Assembly: GCF_958299795.1 (NCBI RefSeq)
Contig: NC_133208.1
Coordinates: 4,668,415-4,732,414, forward strand
Reading direction: 5' to 3'
Length of the DNA: 64,000 nt
Source of the DNA: Porites lutea
Taxonomy: Eukaryota; Cnidaria; Anthozoa; Scleractinia; Poritidae
The position numbers and the translations under genes are program-made. Within the stretch, counting starts at the first letter, position 1. Every line of letters starts with the position of its first letter. The notes under the pieces were generated by a model. It did no database searches and was not told where the DNA came from. It was given only the letters and a program-made list of their open reading frames with translations. Shown in pieces: positions 11,488-24,030 of this stretch.

Positions 11488-14400
11488 CTGATCCATCTGT
11501 TGCTGGCTGTTCTCATCCCATAAATCTTCTCCGTCATTTTCAGGCATTGCGGCAACCTGGTTCCCCCTAGGCTTACCTCTCTATTTTCGTGAAATAAAAA
11601 TAAGAGTTGTTGTCTGAATTTCATCAAATGGAGGGTTTTATTCGGTACTGGCCCGCCCTGAAACCGGGACCAAGTTTAGTCATGACTTTGTAAATCGATT
11701 AAAATTATTCTTTGGTAGAAGAGTTGTCCTATCAAGTGGTCAGCACCCCTACCATACAGGTTGTCGAAACGTCAGTCATTGTCAACAACAACAGTCTTAT
11801 TCAGGACTACGTTCAACCGGAAGATCTTACTCAACCTTTTGAAATCATGGACTCCTGGGTTCAAACCTTTCACAGTTTCAAGGTAATCTCTGTGAGGTAC
11901 TCAGTACACAAATTTATTTTTGACTCAGAAGAGATTATGCTACTGTTTACGTACGTGGGCAATAAATAAGAAACCAAAGATCGCTGCAAAGACTCCAAGG
12001 ATAACCTCAACTATGGCCAAGATATATGTAACGAAGGCAATGATCAGATATGAACGGGAACTCCGATAAACATCCCAAGAGGCAGCGAAGGTGTAGATGT
12101 AATAGCCAACGGTTTCCAAACACAGTGTAGTGGAGATGATCGAAAAGGCAATGAAGGCAAGAACCTGAAATTAAAACAAACCAACAGAGACACACTTTAA
12201 GTGACTTCCAAAGAACTAAAATTATGGCAGGACAAAGTTCTCTCGTCGGAGAAGCCACGTCTTTAAGGCGAACGAGCGAAGTCCTTAATGGCGGGGTCAT
12301 TCCGAGTGAATGTAATTGTCAGACCTGAACTGTTATGATATATTCATTAAAGAAAAACGTACTGTAAACCAAAGATTCGGTAGGTAGGATCAGGGTTATT
12401 ATACACGAGGGACGAGGAGGCTTATTTGAAGAGAGGCACTTAATAATTAAACATAAACTTCACTTGCCGAATTTTACTACAAGCTGGAGGTCCGACCATT
12501 TACTTTGAAATTAGCTTGGGGACGAGGAGAAAGAAGCGAATGAATTTGTATCAGGTCTCTTTCCTCTCTTCCCCTCTCCCCAGGGACGTAGCTCGGGGGG
12601 GTCCTGGGGTTCCTGTGACCCCCCCTTGGTAGGCCTTCTTTTGAGCAAACAACTTACAATATTCAGGTGGCAAAAACTCCATGACAATATCTTGGCCGTA
12701 AAAAAAATTGTTGAAAATCCCACTTTTTTGAAATTTGTTTTGTTGTAAAGTATTTTCGTCAACGGCTCTTGTCTTTAGTTAATATGGGCCTTCATGCCGC
12801 GATAACACGACTAAGCGCGCTGATACACGAGGGAGAGCAGCGGTATAAACCATATATAGTCGGCGATCCCCGGATGGTGTAGCCTCTGTGATCCCCCCTT
12901 TGAAAAATCCTGGCTACGCCCCTGCCTCCCCCCACTGCTTCCTTAAAAATCGCCTCTTAACTTCCCTAACCCCTAGTGAAGATCTCGTTTTTAAGCCCAC
13001 TTTAACTTGTCGCTCAGAAATGAAGAAAGGTGATAGATAGATTGTGTTCGCAAAAGTAAAATGATATGCTTCCAGCAGTGCTCGCATTTTTTCTAAAATT
13101 ATGCCAATTATTATGATAGTTTTTGCACATTATGCTTATTGTTGCAAAAACAATTTTGTAGAAATTTTGCTTCTGCTTTTTACAGTAACTTTAGATTTGT
13201 CTGACTACTATATAACAAACTCAGCACGCTGACACTATCTTGCTAGTTATACGCATGCGTTGAGTCCTGCGTAGAGTCATGGTTCACTTTCTGTGGGACC
13301 CAGGTCCCATGAGTGCGACAATGAGCAGTTTAACAAGCTTTTCTGACTTTGTAACTTAATCTTGTCTGTAACGCTAATCTCGAGCAAAAGCTATGGGTTA
13401 CATGATCAATAACTAACAGTTTTGTATTGCATTAACACTTACTTCTCACTTGGGGCAAAATGTTGGCTTAGGTGAGGGATAAGTGAGCAGTTTTCCAGAA
13501 ACGTGCAACGTTTTACTGCTAATCTTCTAGAAAGAAGCGATTTAATGAAACTTTTTGGAATATAAAGAGGCCCGATTTTACGACTTCATTGATACTTACA
13601 GAAGCTCTCATCTGGCCAGCAGGTGCTCTGTTAAAACTGGCAATAATACCAACGACTCCTGTGAGTATCATCTGTTAAAAGATCGAGACAAGACAAGACG
13701 TACAACATTGATTTGGATCCTTATACCAGCTGGTACATCAACGTTTTCCCAAACAATCAAAATTAATTTGTAGATTTGCCCAAGGCTAAAAGCGAAGCTC
13801 CCGTTAATAAATTTATAATTTACTTCAAACAGTAAACTCGTAACCATCGAAATAAAAGAAATCCACTAAGATTTGAGCCTGCGATCAGCTGAAAACTAGT
13901 AACTTGTCAGCAGATAACTTGAGGAAACACGTCACCTCGATCAGTCTACACCTGAGCCCGCCATATGGTAATGTAATATTAACAACATGAATATGCAATA
14001 ACAGATTGCAGGCTCACTAGGTAGAAAATGTAAGATTATACTTTGGTTTCCCTGTAGTGCCGACAGACGGTCGAGCGGACGTACGGTCAGGTGACTACCA
14101 GAATTTCTCGGATGGATAGACAACCAATTTTTTTAGCAATGGGGCTCCGCTCGCGCTCTATGGACATTACCTGAATACAAAAAAATGGCTACTTAACACA
14201 GTCTGAGCACAGGGGACCCACACAATCTCTGTGTGTAACCGATTGTTATTTTATGGTAAAGGTATTGGATTTACCGTTTGCTTGAGCTGTAGCGATAAAT
14301 TGGAAGACTTGACAGAAACCGGAAACCGCGATTAAATAGTCTATGACACCAAGAGTTCGCCGGAGTCATTTTTCCCCAGAAAATCGCATTGCTCCCCTTT

Positions 14401-16333
14401 CAAGCTTCGCAGGAAAAATGTCGAAATATTCACGCTTCTTCTCGTACCTGCCGATCGAAAATCCGTCCAAAAGGCCCGAAGCTAGCCCTCCAAGAAAATT
14501 AAAATCCCACCGTTTTTGAACGGTCAAAATGCGTAGCAAGATTCTCATGTGCCAGCCACAAACCGTCCCGCTGATTGCCTCTTTTTAATTGGCCGAATGA
14601 CCGGTCAAAATGCGTAGTAAGATTCATACGTGCCAGTCAGAAACCATCCTGCTGATTGCCTCTGTTTTGATTGGATATCGTTAACCAAATGGTAAAACAA
14701 TAACTGATTTTAAGCAGACTTGGTAAGCGATTATTGTTTACACCGTTCAATTTAAAGTCAATAAGTAAACGGTAAAATATCCTTTCCACGAAACAGCAAT
14801 TTCCAATGTGGTAGAAAGCTAATGAAACAAATTATCATTCCATGTAAATTTTTCTTCCTTTTCGTCGGCCGAGAGCCTTCCACGTGACGTGCAAATTACT
14901 GCTAACCATTAATGATCTTCTCTTGCGCAATGCCGTCCAACTTTGTTGGAAAACATTCAGCTCATACGTAAAAACATTCAGCTCATGCGTAAATGAAACC
15001 ACGCTTTTTTCATTGATGCTAACGATCCTGCGTGAAAATGGCAAAATGGTAGATATTTATTAAAACTGTGAACAAATTCGGTTATTGAATGATGAAACAG
15101 TTATTGGACGAGGTTCAGAGCAAAATATCAATTATTTGCCGAAGCCTTAGTAATGACCCGCAGTTGACCTTCGCGACGGCAACATTTGTAATCGGAGTCA
15201 GATTATCTTTTTTATATTTATTTCTATGGAAACGGGACATTTTCTAATTTTCCATGTAAGCAAATGTAATATAAGCAAAGATACGATATAATTAAGATGC
15301 TAGGCCGTTAAATAGACATTATCAGTGTGGATAATTCCGTTTACAAAGAATATATCTGTATACACGTAACACTGATTTGCAGAAGTATACATACATGACA
15401 TGAGAAACAACCTGGCTAAATTTGGCCATTTACTCAAGTCCCTATTTCTAATCTGTCTGAAAAAAGTTTTGTAATACTTCTTAGAATACATATATCACCG
15501 GCAAACTATTTTTAAAAATTTTTGAAGCTTCGTATCTGGCATGTTAACAGGAGACCTTACTCTTTGTGCTCTCTTTAGTGTTTACTATGCTTCCGCATAT
15601 CATGTTACTTCTTTTTCTCTCAGTCTATCCTTTTTGTGCAGGTAAATAAAGTTAACTCAGGAATTGATTTCACGAACTTCCTCAATCAGCCTGTCTTTTA
15701 CCACACACTCCATTTTATAAGCGAAGAGATCGTCCTGCCACTACTCACTACAGGGTATGAAACTTAGCCCAACTTGATAATAGTGCATACGACCGATATT
15801 GTCAAAGCATAAAACGTCTTAACCTACTAAACACCAAACACGATACAATTTTTTTATCGCGATACCGAAACAATCAAAAGTAAATTTATAAGCAGGTTTT
15901 CATTTTTTGAGACCAACATCGAGATAATGAGATCTTATAGCCATCTCCACTGGTAAACACTTCAGTCTTCAATTCAGTTCCTGTTGATGTGATTAAACCG
16001 AGCTAATTGGAGTCAGATAGTTATTTGATGTCTCGTGTTGGTGTCTCAGCGTTTACGGAACCGAACACCATTGTTCTACGACCTTTGTTTTCTCTTGATT
16101 ATTTATCAACGAATTTAAGAAAGAAGAAATCGTGCAGTTGCCAGTAGATACACTATACTTACCCATAGCCCGACCCAAATACCACCGAAGAGAGAATCCA
16201 ACAAAAGATATTTCAGCTGAAGCATACTTTGAATGGCGCCGCAGACGGCCATGAGAGCCCCCAAAATAATATAAGCAATAGACACGCAGTTTATCTTGCC
16301 TCGTCCTACATTCCTGATGAAAACACAAGACAT
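11488..16333 (-). CDS. MS4A/CD20-like four-pass membrane protein, G1 (subfamily B)
   Basis: Exons: 16163-16333 (57 aa, start, TM1, ends GGIWVGLW), 13600-13671 (24 aa, MILTGVVGIIASFNRAPAGQ..., TM2 core and basic loop), 11955-12164 (70 aa, TM3, a Tyr-rich loop with SWDVYRSSRSY, TM4 ending LFIAH) and a likely tail exon 11488-11556 (23 aa, acidic and Gln-rich: MPENDGEDLWDENSQQQ). Clean donors follow exons 1 and 2 (GTAAGT); all joins are phase 0, as in subfamily A. The tail exon is less certain: its acceptor lacks a strong pyrimidine tract, an alternative acceptor slightly upstream is also in frame, and reading through exon 3 would instead stop at 11940. No terminal micro-exon was found. TM3 and TM4 keep small residues but lack the KPCC motif of the other copies. 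Intron 3 holds a dispersed repeat (11.7-11.9 kb) and intron 2 an element. Existence of exons 1-3 is well supported; function is unknown. Confidence 0.75.
11700..11905. repeat. Dispersed repeat in G1 intron 3
   Basis: Contains GTTGTCGAAACGTCAGTC, AACAACAACAGTC and CTCCTGGGTTCAAACC words that I recognise as recurrent in coral genomes. It lies between the TM4 exon and the likely tail exon of G1. No coding role is suggested. Confidence 0.5.
12581..12924. mobile_element. Non-autonomous DNA element, CAGGG(G/A)CGTAGC ends, copy 1
   Basis: The left end reads CAGGGACGTAGCTCGGGG and the right end is the complement of CAGGGGCGTAGCCAGGAT. A copy about 350 bp long in the opposite orientation sits at 27892-28243, sharing the interior (TTAATATGGGCCTTCATGCC and its complement). 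It lies in intron 2 of G1 and has no transposase frame. The CAGGGG ends are reminiscent of hAT-type MITEs, but I cannot confirm the superfamily. Confidence 0.8.
14519..14676. repeat. Two-copy tandem duplication (about 80 bp unit) in G1 intron 1
   Basis: CGGTCAAAATGCGTAG(C/T)AAG, GTGCCAG(C/T)CA and CTGATTGCCTCT appear twice in the same order, starting near 14519 and 14600. The copies differ at several positions. The duplication lies inside intron 1 of G1. Confidence 0.65.
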
Positions 16334-16979
16334 TGCGCTGAGTAATTAAGATGCTAAATTTTGATACACTGCGACCGCGACCGTTTGCTCGACTTCGGAA
16401 AATTCGCGTGTCTGTTGCGGACTGTTGTCCCCCGTTGTTGATGCTGTCGGATTTGTCGGTTGCTACCCCGTCCTGGTTTCAACCCTTATGTGACCTGTGG
16501 TATAGCTTTCACGAATTCCATTCAGACGCTTCCTTGATTTTGAAATCATCATCAAAAGCCTTCTGTCAACTGTCAAACTCTGCAGTTCTCGCTCACACTC
16601 GAGCTTCTAGTACGCACATTAGCCCAGCACTCTGTTCTGCACATCTTTTAGTTATCGGGAATGAATGTTGCTCTTCTTAATGTTGAAGAGCAAAAATTGT
16701 GACGACTTCAGTAAATAGGAATAATTCAAACAAGCAATCTTAACGATTTTCAAGCTTGAGGCAAAATGATCCATTTCTAACGTTATAACCTCTTGACTTC
16801 CTACCTCAGAGGGGGACGGGTGGGTGGGGGAAAGGTTCACTTAACCTCTTTCAATTTGCTTATTACGCGAGGCTCAGTGCAGCGCATTCCTACGATCTTT
16901 CGTTCCACAGATTGCATAGTGAGCTGAAGTCTGTTTTTCTGCAGTTGCCATTTCTGTCTATGACGATATCATAATATAG

Positions 16980-19900
16980 TTATAGACTGAAAAAAAAATA
17001 AAATAAAATTTCAGCATTCTTTTGGGCAAAAATCAAAACGTTTACAGCTATTTCGAGAAAAGTTGTCGGCAAAAATGTGCACCCGACGATCCCGTCTGAT
17101 GCACCAGAAACAGGCGCTAGCACCATCAGTTGTTGGTACGCTGCTACAGTGTTGTTGTCGCGTTCTTCCACTGGAACTGCAAAGGGAACACCTCCAGAAA
17201 CCTGAGTCGTGACGTATCGTCCTTCCGCTAGGCTGTTACAGAAGACCCGCTGATCTACCTATCAGTGATTGTATGAAGTATAGTATCAGCCGGCGCCCCA
17301 GGCGAAACTGAAACTCTGATTTAAGTCTGTGAAACAAAGCCGAAATCTTTGTTCTGGGCCCCAAGATGTGTACCAGGATTTGAGTACGCGCCTTGATTGC
17401 TTTGTCAAAATAGCCATTGTCAAATTGCCAATCAGATTGAAGGGAAATTCGAAACGCATTTCCGGTAATTCCTTGAATCCGTTGCACCCCGTGCAAGGAT
17501 TTCAGCGCTGCTTCGCTGACTTTACTTTCGTCTACGACGCAGGCTAGTTTACTAGCAGTCTGGCAAATTTTGAGGTGTCTTTTGCTTTACTCATTTCTTC
17601 AAGCGATCAGAACTGCGCGGTCCTTTTATAATTAAAATGATTGGTGCGTTACGCTTCTTATCAATCGTGCAAAGGAAAGGGACTTGTGTGAAAATATTAG
17701 CAACGCCAGGGGAATGTTCTTGTGCAAAGTACGCGTCTGTTTTGGTTTGTATTACCTAACTTTCACTAGACTTTCTATTCGTATAATAAATAATTTCCTC
17801 TCACAACAGTTTTGAGGCATGAGGGAAGTATCCGTCTGTCCTGAGCATGCCATATTGGCTCTCAAAAAATATTTAGCGGAAATATAGAGGATAATATAAA
17901 ACCTCTGACCAATGAGTTCAGAATTGAGTTCTCAAAAAACGGGCGGGGCTTATTCGTAGCCTGCGTTTACAGTCGTCTCTCTTCTCTAACGAAACGCCCC
18001 TAGCGGCGAGGAACGAGGAGAGCTGGGCTGTATTCGCAAGCTACCTTATTCGCCAAGGTCAAACGAGAAAATGAAGGGGGAGGGGGCAATGGAAGAAGGC
18101 GACTTCTCCTCCCCCCTCCCACCTCTAGCGCGTGTTGCTCCTTTTAATGTACGAACCATGAACGAAATTCACACAAAAGAAACCGCCAGCTAGGCAGGAA
18201 GGCGAGATAGACATGTTTAATTTTTTATGGGTATTTACCCACGTCTGTGCACAGCAGTTGCAGGGATTCATCAAACAGACACTTATTGCTGCCGAGATTC
18301 CAGCAACAAGCGAACAAATGCCAAGGATGAGGATGATGATGGCGACAGCAAACTTTGCATCATAGTGACTGCTATTGTTGGATCTGTAACTGGTAATTAC
18401 GTCAATCCAGAAGCTGTAGTTCAAAATGATTAATCCCCCTAGCAAAGCAGAAGTGATAGAGAAACCCATAAAAACAGCAGCCTGAAAAATACAGTAACAC
18501 AAACATGACATTAGTGATCGCACAGGCTGCTCGTTCATATATCCCCAAAAGGAAGCTAGGAAGGCGTGTCTTTCATTTTTAATGTATGTGGAAGCTAGAG
18601 GCCGTTTACAGTAAGTCTTAGTGAATCCTCTAATCAGAGTGCTACTCGACTTAAGTACTTAACGTTTTTTTTGGATAAAAACAGGTCCATTGATTCCTAA
18701 GGTTGAGGGGTGTGAGAGATGCCAGATTGAAAATACGCATGGGATATATTTTCGGAATGATTCCGAAAATAGCTATTGGGGGAAAATTTGGATCGTGATG
18801 ACGGGAAGGGGGACCCTACTGGGGACCCTTAGAGGTGTGTGTTCCGTTCTTTAGAACTTGCGACGTTCACTTGTAGAAAATATGAAATGGCAAACTGATC
18901 CCCGTGTGTGGCCAATTGATTAACATCTCGAACTCTGGGAAGGTCCGGGGTTCAAGCCTCGCCCGTCGAGTTGTTTCCTAAAAGCAGGGAACTTTACTCC
19001 ACTTTGTCTCTCTTTACCCAGGTGTATCGATGGGTACCGGCGACATAGTGCTGGGGGGGGGGGGGGGGTTAATCCTGTGATGGACTAGTATACCGTCCAG
19101 GGGGAGGGCCGCGTAGCAATACTCCTATGCATGCTTCATGCTAAGAAATCCGGAATAAGCTTTGGCCGTTTGGGCCTTTGACTTACAAACACATTTCGGC
19201 GAGTAGTCCTTCCTCTTTCACTACCACTTATTCCTAGACGTCCAGTGATGCACAGCTGTAAGAAAAGAAACGAAGATTTAAGGCAAAACAATCCCATTTT
19301 CCTTGCTAGCATGGGCCTTCTCCCGCCGAATACCTGCTGTCAGGGAAATTATTTTTCAAAATTATTATCATTTATCGCTCCAGTGACTAGAACACTCGCA
19401 GATTTTTCTTTTCGCTTGATGTAGATAAAGCGAGAAAGAGTTTGAGTGAACTATTGTGATCCATCAAACCTTATAATTTTGCACTGGGTCTGCTGTTATT
19501 GGTTTATGTGCTATTCTGGCGTGTCCGTGTGTACTTGCCTTCAGGAAGCCGCTTCAGTCCCAAAGTAGTTTCCGTATTACAGTTAGTAACCGTACAAGAT
19601 GTGAAATTGCTCCAGAAGAGTGTCGAAAAATCTACCGCATTCATTATTTTCCAGATACGGAATTTTACATTGGTAAGATTGTTTGCTTTTCAATTTTGAG
19701 TGAGTTCAATTTTGAATCAACGGTCTTCATTTCGCTCGTTTGAGGCTGAACATCTCTCTGCTGCCTCTGCAAATTTATTGCTTTTCTAAAACTTTTCCAT
19801 TAAACTGCATCAATCTATTTCATTTTCATTTATAGTATTCTTTAGCGTTCCATGTGATTCAGTATCTATTCAGTTACTCAGAAAATGTTAGTTGCTCAAA

Positions 19901-20536
19901 ACAATCTTTTCAGGTCCTTCCGACGAGATAAAAAAAGTCCTCTCATCATGTTAATATTGACAATGTTGTTTCCGAATATTTAAGTCACATAAAAAATCTG
20001 GCACTGATATGGCATGAATATAAAAACCCTGTCCTCCAATACCAAATCTTCTTATTGCAATGTTAAACATATTAAAACTCGAAAATGTTTTAAGGAATGT
20101 ACGGACTCATCGAACACTTCTTTTGCAACCATGAAATATGGCATTTTCTGAGGGCTGATATTTACTTAAATTGCCGAGTAATACATGGAATATTAATTGC
20201 ACCCTCTATGCTAGCCGATTTTTTAAAAGCTTGCCAGGTCTTTCAGTTATTGGTGTCATTTATTTATTTAAAATCATGATGTCTTTTTATATGCACATCT
20301 AATACTTATTTGCACCTTTAACAGTGACAAAAGTATTTCTTTCAGTCTTTTAGTAAAATCTTGCTTACCCATATCCCGATCCAAATCCTGAAGCAGACGC
20401 TGCCAGGTCCAACTTCCGTTTTAAAGCGTGCACTTCGATCGGCAATACCAAAAAAGAAAAGTAAAACCCCAGTAGTGATTTGAAAAATGGCAACAAACCT
20501 CGCTATTTTAGCAAAACTTGCTGAGTTATTTGCCAT
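16980..20536 (-). CDS. MS4A/CD20-like four-pass membrane protein, G2
   Basis: Exons: 20369-20536 (56 aa, MANNSASFAKIARF..., TM1, ends IWIGIW), 19187-19255 (23 aa, LCITGRLGISGSERGRTTRR...), 18239-18481 (81 aa, TM3 FMGFSITSALLGG, loop, TM4 ending MNPCNCCAQTW) and a terminal exon 16980-17249 (89 aa plus stop). All joins are phase 0 with GT donors (GTAAGC, GTAAGT, GTAAAT); total about 249 aa. The tail starts RVFCNSLAEGRY and keeps the family pieces GGVPFAVPV and LVLAPVSGAS-like sequence, but after that it leaves the family pattern and becomes Phe/Leu-rich (FYFFFSL end), so the last part may be degraded or spliced differently. The TM3-TM4 loop carries NNSS, a possible N-glycosylation site. No NQVDV micro-exon was found. 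Upstream at 20563 lies the TGCGTCAT motif shared with sister genes. Confidence 0.75.
18897..19160 (+). repeat. tRNA-derived SINE in G2 intron 2
   Basis: It has a polymerase III A-box-like TGGCCAATTGA and a B-box-like GGGGTTCAAGCC, followed by a body with TTTACCCAGGTGTATCGATG and GTGATGGACTAGTATACCG and a tail with AGCAATACTCCTATGCATGC. A poly-G run expands the middle. This is a SINE rather than a tRNA gene, because the cloverleaf is not complete. It lies between exons 2 and 3 of G2. Confidence 0.75.
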
Positions 20537-20562
20537 GTTGACAAGCCTCAGAAATTATATTT

Positions 20563-20570
20563 TGCGTCAT
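20563..20570 (-). promoter_or_regulatory. bZIP-like ATGACGCA motif upstream of G2
   Basis: On the gene strand this reads ATGACGCA, 27 bp before the ATG. The same or a one-base variant lies 41-51 bp before the ATG of G3 (25203), G4 (32811), G5 (42081), G6 (49533) and G7 (57822). It resembles CRE/ATF half-site sequences; binding is an inference. Confidence 0.45.
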
Positions 20571-21519
20571 TATGCGGAATTTCTGGCTGTGAAAACGAGA
20601 GGTCTGCCACGTTTCCTCCTTAGCGCTGAACCACGCAAATTCTTGTAGCTTTCATGCATGGTATAACGTTTCAAGGTGATGGTGAGTGTCTTTGAGGGAA
20701 TCCAAAACCTTAAGTGAAAATACAAACCTGATTCTTTTATCCGAAAACGGCTTTTCAAAGAAGTAAATCAGTGTGACATTGATGTCACGCTAAAGAAGGT
20801 CTTTTTCCGATTTCTTGTTTCTTTCGCCGCAAGCAAATCCACCTAACTGAGGAAACATACCCTTTACAGAGAAAACCATTGAAGCAAAAAATCTGAAATT
20901 TTATATTTGAGCGGTCGATGTAAAGTGTGTCATTACATTGACTTTGATATTATTTACAATATGTCCTCATCTTTACACGATGTCGGCTACAATTTAACAA
21001 CACACGATCAATACGATGTATTTACGATACGATACTAGATCTAAGGCTCAAGTGATAAAGAAAAAAGTTTAAAATGAATATTTTACATGGAGGTCAAAAG
21101 ACCATGGTCTCCCGCATACGTAAAAAGTAAGAATTGTGTGTGAAAATGAACAATTTCACCATTTATTATACATTGTACTATCTGTTTTCTTCATTGGCTT
21201 AGTGCTTTGGGAAATCAGCGCAAATTACTGATAATTACTAACTAGTTATCTGCAAGGTTTCGCACATTATTATATCTCATTGGCTGAGGGCCTACAGTTA
21301 ATTTTAGAAATCAGCGCAACCTACAGATTAGTCAGTTATGTTGCGCGCACACTGTGCATGATTTCCAAGAGCAATGTTAAACTGTGTTCTGTGCGATGGT
21401 GTGCTTGTCGTTATTTCCTTCAAAACAACTATAGTAAAAATTAGTATTATTGCATAATTGTTTATGGACTGAGGGTTGCGCGCGTAGTGCATGATTTCTA
21501 AGAGCAATGTCAAACTAAA

Positions 21520-24030
21520 TATTAAATAGATAAAACCGTATCCAAGGATTGCCTAAAATGTAGCATTTCCTGTACAATTAAAGTTACAAGGCTAGAGTAT
21601 ATGTACAGGGTAAGCCTGCTACTTCATTTTTATCTGCTCAGGAAGTTAGGAAAAAACTGATTCAGAAGCTTATGTTAGATGCACGTTAGTACATAGTTGC
21701 AATTGTATCGCTGTTGATGTGCTCCGCCAAAAATGCAAGTCTCACTATAAGTAAACTGTGTCAGAACTCTAAATTTGAGGTAAAACATTATTTCAACTGT
21801 CGCAAAGTTATCGTCTTAGTGCTTGATTTTACTGCTTGATTTTAGTGTTTCTTCAACAAGCCTCTCGATTTCTACGGAGAAAACGGTGCTCTAATTCACA
21901 CAACCTTTAGCTTTACATCAACCATCCAACCCGCTTCTGATCTCGTGTATTCGTTTTATAGTGGTGCGTAGCCTCCATGCTCAAACGAACGAGTCTTTGT
22001 GAATGCAAGAAATCGTTTGCTCGACACTGCATTAGGTGGGGAAAATATTCTTCAACCCTTCGGAAAAGGCTTTTTGAACATTTCTAACCCCATAAGCTAT
22101 CAGAAGAAAGCAGTAGCACCATCGATTTGTGGGAAACCTGTGCTGCAGTCCCGCCGCCAATTGCTTGCATTGGAATGGCCACAGGAACACCTCCAGGTAG
22201 TTGCATCATGACATGTCCATTATCTGGGTTATAATAAGGTCGCTGCAGTCCCTGTAGAACAAGCCATAGCAGTGCTGATCAAAACACGTTGTGTAATGGC
22301 ATCAAAGTGTCCTAATAAATAGATTTAATTTCAATACAAGCTGGGGGGGGGGGGGGGGCGTATATCGGGGGAGGGGGGAGGATATAATGGGATCGATTTT
22401 TGCGCTTACAGTTACTTTAGAGGCCCCACACTCTCTCTTTCTTTTTTTGCTATAAGAATATATTTTTGTAAATTTATCGAAACTGAAATTTGCGAAATTT
22501 TAACAATAAACACAAGACTGAGATTTTGAAAAGGGTATAATTTTGTGTATTGACATCTGTTAATAAAATGCAATTATGTGTTTTAAACTAAGCTGATGAT
22601 TATTGATTTCTCTAAACGGCAAAACTAGCCAATAAGAGCAAAAAAAGTGCAGTAAGGTAAAAGTGCAGTAAGGTTCACTGCTAATAACAGTTCGATAAAC
22701 GGCACATCTAACACTTAAGCTTAGTAAATGTTTTAAGCTTTAATTTAAGAATAATACAAGAATACTTTCAGAATAAAATCGGCAGCAAAAATAAGAATAT
22801 TCAGCCTGGGCCGAGAAAAACAGCATTCTTATATAAGAAAAAGGGTGTATAACTTAGGAAAAGGGAGGGGAAGGAGATTTATAAGTTTGGGGTTTAACTT
22901 ACCCTCAGATGTCTGCTGCAAGGCTTCAACAAACATGTGCAAACTGCAGCCCAGATGCCAACCCAAAACGTAGCAATGCCCAAGATAAGCATGATTACGA
23001 TAATTGCCAGCTTTGCGCGATAGTTGTGGCTATTTTGCAATCCGTAACTGGTAATGAAATAAATTTCCTCGCTGTAAATTATGGCGATTATTCCACCAAA
23101 CGCAGCGGCTATGATGGAAAATAGCATGTAAACACAAGCCTGAAAAATATAAGGGAATATGCAAACAAGGAGTAACGATTGCGGTGGTTGGTTGATTGTT
23201 TGTACAAGAAAGGAACTGAAAAAAAGAGAAACAAACAAAACAAAAAGAAACTCGTTAACACATCATTCAACTCTTGATTAACTCTTACAACCCTGATTAG
23301 ACAAGCAAACTTGTACCTTTCTTTACCCGTTAGGAAACAGGATAAAGGGGCCCTGATTTCAGGCCTTCTGGGGGGGGGGGGGGGGAGGGGAGGGTGAGGG
23401 CTAAGAAGGGGGGGTATGCTCTAACCCTTGGAAGGCTTCATTTGTCTAATGTATAGCCTAGACATTCACAGTAGACACCGTAATATGGTAGATACTGGCC
23501 AAGTTGGAAAATGTAGATTATACACGAGTTTTAATACTGAAAAAGGCAACCAGAACAATAAAACAACGTCAACTGTGAGCTTTAGCAACCACGAAAATCG
23601 CGTACAATACAAGAGTCATAATGGTCCTATTATGGCTCTTGACAATAACAATACATAAACTGAACTTTTTTTCTCACTTGACACATTTTCTCTCAAATAT
23701 TTTCTCTTTTTACGTTGCTGTTACAAAAGCTGTCCTAATGACTAAACTATCACCTTATCGCAACAAGCCTCAACTGAGGTGTTCTTATCAAAACCAAAAC
23801 CAAGAATCAGACCTGATTCCTTTCGCTCCATGTAAGAAAATCAGGATTCCGGAACCTGGGAAATTTTTGCTTGTGGAATCCAGAATATGGGATACAGCTC
23901 AAGGAATACGCAAACCCGGTAACGATTGGAATCCGGAATCCAAGTCCCCGAATGACAAGGAATCCGTAATCCACAGTGAGGAATCCAAAGCCCAATATTC
24001 TGAATATTGCCTCGGATAACGTTAGATGGG
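21520..24030. repeat. Segmental duplication, copy 2 (G3 3' half)
   Basis: This interval, including G3 exons 3 and 4, pairs with the block at about 33.3-36.46 kb (G3b) and in its left part with 2.40-3.25 kb. A GAATCCGG repeat sits at the same relative place in copies 2 and 3, so it predates that duplication. Confidence 0.65.

Noticed and set aside
16350-16680. A 109-residue plus-strand frame
   Set aside because: It has no family resemblance, no supporting splice sites, and lies just upstream of G1 exon 1 on the opposite strand.
18897-18985. A tRNA gene
   Set aside because: Only the A and B boxes are tRNA-like; the cloverleaf is incomplete and a SINE body follows.
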